Source: Nitrospinota bacterium
GTDB taxonomy: Bacteria; UBA8248
Direction: 5' to 3'
Assembly (NCBI GenBank): GCA_003506735.1
Contig: DNYS01000260.1
Location: 1 to 9,136, forward strand
Length of the DNA: 9,136 bases
This document shows positions 7,131 to 9,136 of this stretch, in pieces. The notes below the pieces were generated by a model. It made no database searches and was not told the origin of the DNA. It saw only the letters and a list, made by a program, of their open reading frames with translations. The position numbers and the translations under genes were made by a program. Numbering within the stretch: the stretch's first letter is position 1; each line of letters opens with the position of its first letter.

Positions 7131-7149
7131 TCTAAATTCAGGTTAAGTA

Positions 7150-8457
7150 TTAATTCTTCAGCTGAATTCCCCGAACCCAATCGAGCGTCTTCATCCCGAG
7201 CGGCGGGGTGATGTCCTTGGCATTATGGCGAACGCGTTTTTCCAAAATGGCAAAGCCATATTTCTTGGACATTTTGGTCAGCCCCACCATCCCTCCATGG
7301 ACCGCCTGGTGATCGGGCCGCATGGTAATGGTCCCCCCGGGCACCTTCCAGCTCAGCGTTTCAAATACCTTGATGACCTCATCGGTGGTGGGCCATCTGC
7401 CATGCTTGTCGATGGCCTTCTCGTAGGCGGCCTTCAATCCACCCCACGCCTGGTAGGTGCGGTACGCGGGGTAATCGGGGTAGCGCTTGTTTTGCTTATA
7501 AAGCCCCTCCACGAATTCCTTCTGCATCGCGTCGGTTGCCGGATCGGGATCGAGAAAATACCCCGGCGTCGCCCGGGGCGCAGCGACCACGCCGTCCGGC
7601 ATGGACTTCCCTACGTTTTGGAGCACCTGCTCGCCGGTGCTCAGGACCACCAGGCTTTGCTTGAACAGCCCACGGGGGCTCGCCTGCTTGACAAATGAGA
7701 TCAAGCCCCCTCCCCAGAAGCTGCTGTGGATGACATCGGGCTTTTCCGCCAGCAACCTGGAGATCTCCGCCGAATATTCCCCGGCCTGGAACCTGGTCCA
7801 CAGCTCAGCCACCACCTTCACATCAGGCTTTAGCTTCTTCATCGCGATCTTGAAGGCTTCCCACGAGTCCCGCCCCCAAGCATAATCCTCGTTCGCGCCC
7901 GCGATGGTTTTCAGGTTTGGCTTGAGAGCCAGCACATAGCGAGCCAGCGTTACGCTGTCGGCCGCCTGGTTGTTCGAGGTTCTGAAGACGTACTTCAACT
8001 TGCGGTCCTCGGTAAGCCGGTGGGTTCCGCAAATATGTACGATTGTGAGAATTTTCAGTTCCTCTGCCACAGGACTGATGGCAAGGCAGTTGCCGCTGGA
8101 GGTGTAGCCCACGACGGCGTCCACCTTCTCGTCCAGCACCAGGCGCCGCAACTCGGTTACCTGCTTTTTCGGCCCACCACCCTCGTCCACGATGACGAGC
8201 TTGATGGGGACGCCTCTGATCCCCCCTTCTTTATTCCACTTCGCCACCAGCCACTCGGTGGTAGCCTTTCCGGGCCCGCCAAAGGTAGCGGCAGCACCGG
8301 AGAAAAAGTCGACGAAACCGACCTTGAGCGCAGAGGGCGCCCCCTTGGGCCGGCCTTGTGCGTCCACTTTGGTTGAAGCCAGGGCCAGGAGAAACATCCC
8401 TCCTATCACAACGAGGCTCAACCATTTCATGGTTCTTGGGTGGTGTAACCTGAACAT
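7150..8457 (-). CDS. livK: LivK-type ABC transporter substrate-binding protein
   Basis: A 435-residue secreted binding protein of the type I periplasmic (Peripla_BP_6, leucine/HAAT) class. A Sec signal peptide occupies about residues 1-34: a basic start, hydrophobic WLSLVVIGGMFLLALA (12-27) and a probable cut after VDA. The mature part opens LKVGFVDFFSGAAATFG (44-60), the place of the usual 'G...PLTG' segment. It continues with NKEGGIRGVPIKLVIVDEG, VVGYTSSGNCLAISPV and the hinge-lobe segment ANEDYAWGRDSWEAF. ATG 8457 was chosen because AAGGAGG lies 6 bases upstream and a good signal peptide follows. The open frame continues 69 codons further upstream, but that stretch is the remnant of another binding-protein gene. 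Two cysteines (124, 143) flank the ligand-lobe region. The ligand cannot be read from the sequence: this family binds branched-chain amino acids, aromatic acids, amides and more. The stem-loop at 7089-7130 follows the gene. Confidence 0.94.
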   Translation of the reverse strand: MFRLHHPRTMKWLSLVVIGGMFLLALASTKVDAQGRPKGAPSALKVGFVDFFSGAAATFGGPGKATTEWLVAKWNKEGGIRGVPIKLVIVDEGGGPKKQVTELRRLVLDEKVDAVVGYTSSGNCLAISPVAEELKILTIVHICGTHRLTEDRKLKYVFRTSNNQAADSVTLARYVLALKPNLKTIAGANEDYAWGRDSWEAFKIAMKKLKPDVKVVAELWTRFQAGEYSAEISRLLAEKPDVIHSSFWGGGLISFVKQASPRGLFKQSLVVLSTGEQVLQNVGKSMPDGVVAAPRATPGYFLDPDPATDAMQKEFVEGLYKQNKRYPDYPAYRTYQAWGGLKAAYEKAIDKHGRWPTTDEVIKVFETLSWKVPGGTITMRPDHQAVHGGMVGLTKMSKKYGFAILEKRVRHNAKDITPPLGMKTLDWVRGIQLKN

Positions 8458-8463
8458 ATCGGA

Positions 8464-8470
8464 CCTCCTT
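8464..8470 (-). promoter_or_regulatory. Ribosome binding site that sets the livK start
   Basis: AAGGAGG on the minus strand lies 6 bases upstream of ATG 8457. It is near consensus and separates the real livK start from the in-frame upstream extension. The later in-frame ATG at 8430 has no such site. Confidence 0.8.
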
Positions 8471-8520
8471 GCCCCGAGGGATGATTTTGATTTTCCCCTC
8501 GAGAGCTGTTGTGAGAATTT

Positions 8521-8745
8521 ATCACCGAGACCCCCACCGGTGTCCGGGCCCGTCAATGGCTGAATCCCGCCCACCTTGATGGCCTTTTCCTTTCCAAAGG
8601 CGCTTTGCCGCGGGGCGGGAACGAGAAGCGTCGACCCCAGGGCTCCGGCTCCGGCTCTCACCAAGCCGATGAATGGCCTTCAGGTGACAATTCCCTCTTT
8701 CAACAAATCATTTTTAGACAACAAATCTCGGGATATTTCGTTCAT
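8521..8745 (-). pseudogene. Remnant of a Tat-exported substrate-binding protein gene
   Basis: Starting at ATG 8745, which has GGAGGGAGGG 5 bases upstream, the frame gives 21 residues beginning MNEISRDLLSKND and then a TGA stop at 8682-8680. The same frame continues as RPFIGLVRAGAGALGSTLLV, then a SAFGKEKAIKVGG segment and IQPLTGP. That is the normal layout of a periplasmic binding protein with a twin-arginine signal. If the TGA were CGA the sequence would read T-R-R-P-F-I, a good Tat motif, so one C-to-T change can explain the stop. After about 8521 resemblance to binding proteins is lost and the frame runs into livK, so most of the gene has been deleted. An alternative reading is that the 21-codon frame is a translated leader peptide. 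Decay of a second binding-protein gene is my preferred view. Confidence 0.7.
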
Positions 8746-9062
8746 GCACACCCTCCCTCCGTCTAGGAACGTCATGCCGCCGGGAGCTTCTCCCGGTTCG
8801 AATGTCAATTCCGGAATCCTCCCCTCCAGGGAAGGGCGCCAATTCCAACGCCGGAAAAAAGTGCCCTACGGGCTCAAAATATTCGGGGCCTGTCCTCGCG
8901 CCGCGGGGGAAGCAACCCGTAGGCTCTGGGAGCGGGGGCGCCGCCGATCATTTGAACCAAAATTTCCTCTCTGTACGATTGAGGATTTATCCTATCACAA
9001 AATGAATTTCCGGTGGAACAAAAGGGCTCCGTTGCAACGCCCGAAGGAGGGAGGGGGTTTAA
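8746..9062. other. Noncoding region upstream of the liv operon
   Basis: These 317 bases hold no gene I can support; the rightward frames here lack ribosome sites and family motifs. The stretch presumably carries the liv operon promoter reading leftward. TTGACA on the minus strand (8808-8803) has no matching -10 box at normal spacing, so no promoter is called. Small structures are a 7-bp hairpin at 8780-8796 and an AGGAT-TT-ATCCT dyad at 8982-8993, a possible operator. The part beyond 8950 becomes AT-richer. Confidence 0.4.
8780..8796. repeat. Perfect 7-bp hairpin in the liv leader region
   Basis: CCGGGAG-CTT-CTCCCGG forms a tight stem with a 3-base loop, 35 bases upstream of the remnant's ATG. 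No T run follows on either strand, so it is not an intrinsic terminator. It could be a leader structure or a small repetitive extragenic element; only one copy was noticed in the window. Confidence 0.4.
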
Positions 9063-9077
9063 GAGGCTGCTGAAAAA
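9063..9077. repeat. Right copy of 15-bp inverted repeat, IS-end-like
   Basis: Gaggctgctgaaaaa matches the repeat at 33-47 exactly in inverted orientation. If these are insertion-sequence termini, an element starts here and runs past the window edge; bases 9078-9136 are AT-rich and would be its subterminal part. The sequence after the 15 bases differs from the equivalent left flank, as expected for the opposite ends of one element type or for two different elements. Confidence 0.45.
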
Positions 9078-9136
9078 GTCCCCAAATGAGTTTCACTGGA
9101 CCTAAAACTTATCCAATAGTAGTAAATGATATCCAT

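Noticed and set aside
8430..8518. A second frame reading EGKIKIIPRGKEVRYVQVTPP, possibly the C-terminus of the deleted binding protein
   Set aside because: The phrase looks protein-like, but the frame has no stop after it and runs on for dozens of codons inside livK. It also overlaps the livK ribosome site, so the reading is not supported.
8458..8664. In-frame N-terminal extension of livK giving a 504-residue protein
   Set aside because: A near-consensus ribosome site and a proper Sec signal peptide mark ATG 8457. The extension contains binding-protein-like sequence of its own and is better read as a gene remnant.
8803..8808. TTGACA on the minus strand as the liv operon -35 box
   Set aside because: The hexamer 17 bases downstream is TCCCGG, inside a GC hairpin, so there is no -10 box.
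8576..9073. Rightward frame of 165 codons across the liv leader region
   Set aside because: It has no ribosome site or domain, runs against the pseudogene and operon direction, and has a low-complexity Arg/Pro/Ser composition.

Overview
The window is a bacterial accessory-type region of moderately high GC, with more AT-rich edges (about 1-200 and 9000-9136). The canonical livKHMGF-type ABC importer with an exported, soluble-type binding protein, plus the remnant of a second, Tat-type binding protein, points to a diderm (Gram-negative-like) bacterium. Species or phylum cannot be assigned from the sequence alone; a proteobacterial, desulfobacterial or similar environmental lineage is only a guess.

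Layout. The left part (1-2920) is read rightwards: a LysR-type regulator (216-1118), then a 551-residue FAD-dependent oxidoreductase of the fumarate reductase/succinate dehydrogenase flavoprotein fold (1265-2920) with no iron-sulfur or membrane partner nearby. The right part (3028-8745) is read leftwards and meets the flavoprotein gene tail to tail. In transcription order it holds the decayed N-terminus of one periplasmic binding-protein gene (8745 to about 8521), an intact binding protein (livK, 8457-7150), a strong stem-loop (7130-7089), permeases livH (7041-6139) and livM (6137-5169), ATPases livG (5176-4421) and livF (4418-3768), and a formylglycine-generating-enzyme-fold protein (3771-3028) that overlaps livF by 4 bases. 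From livH onward the genes abut or overlap, which indicates one polycistronic unit.

Function. The liv-type genes encode an importer of the hydrophobic/branched-chain amino acid family (HAAT); members also carry aromatic acids, amides and other small organics, so leucine is not a safe substrate call. The regulator and flavoprotein may sense and oxidise a related compound, but that is inferred from adjacency only. The flavoprotein lacks the residues that anchor FAD covalently and shuttle the proton in true fumarate reductases, and the FGE-fold protein lacks both catalytic cysteines, so neither should receive the textbook function of its fold.

The window is bracketed by a 15-bp inverted repeat (33-47 and 9063-9077) that looks like insertion-sequence ends facing outward, suggesting that the cluster lies between two mobile-element ends. 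I found no rRNA, tRNA, CRISPR array or clear phage gene. The most unusual points are the in-frame stop inside a reconstructable twin-arginine signal of the upstream binding-protein remnant, the cysteine-less FGE-fold protein in a liv operon, and the altered active site of the flavoprotein.
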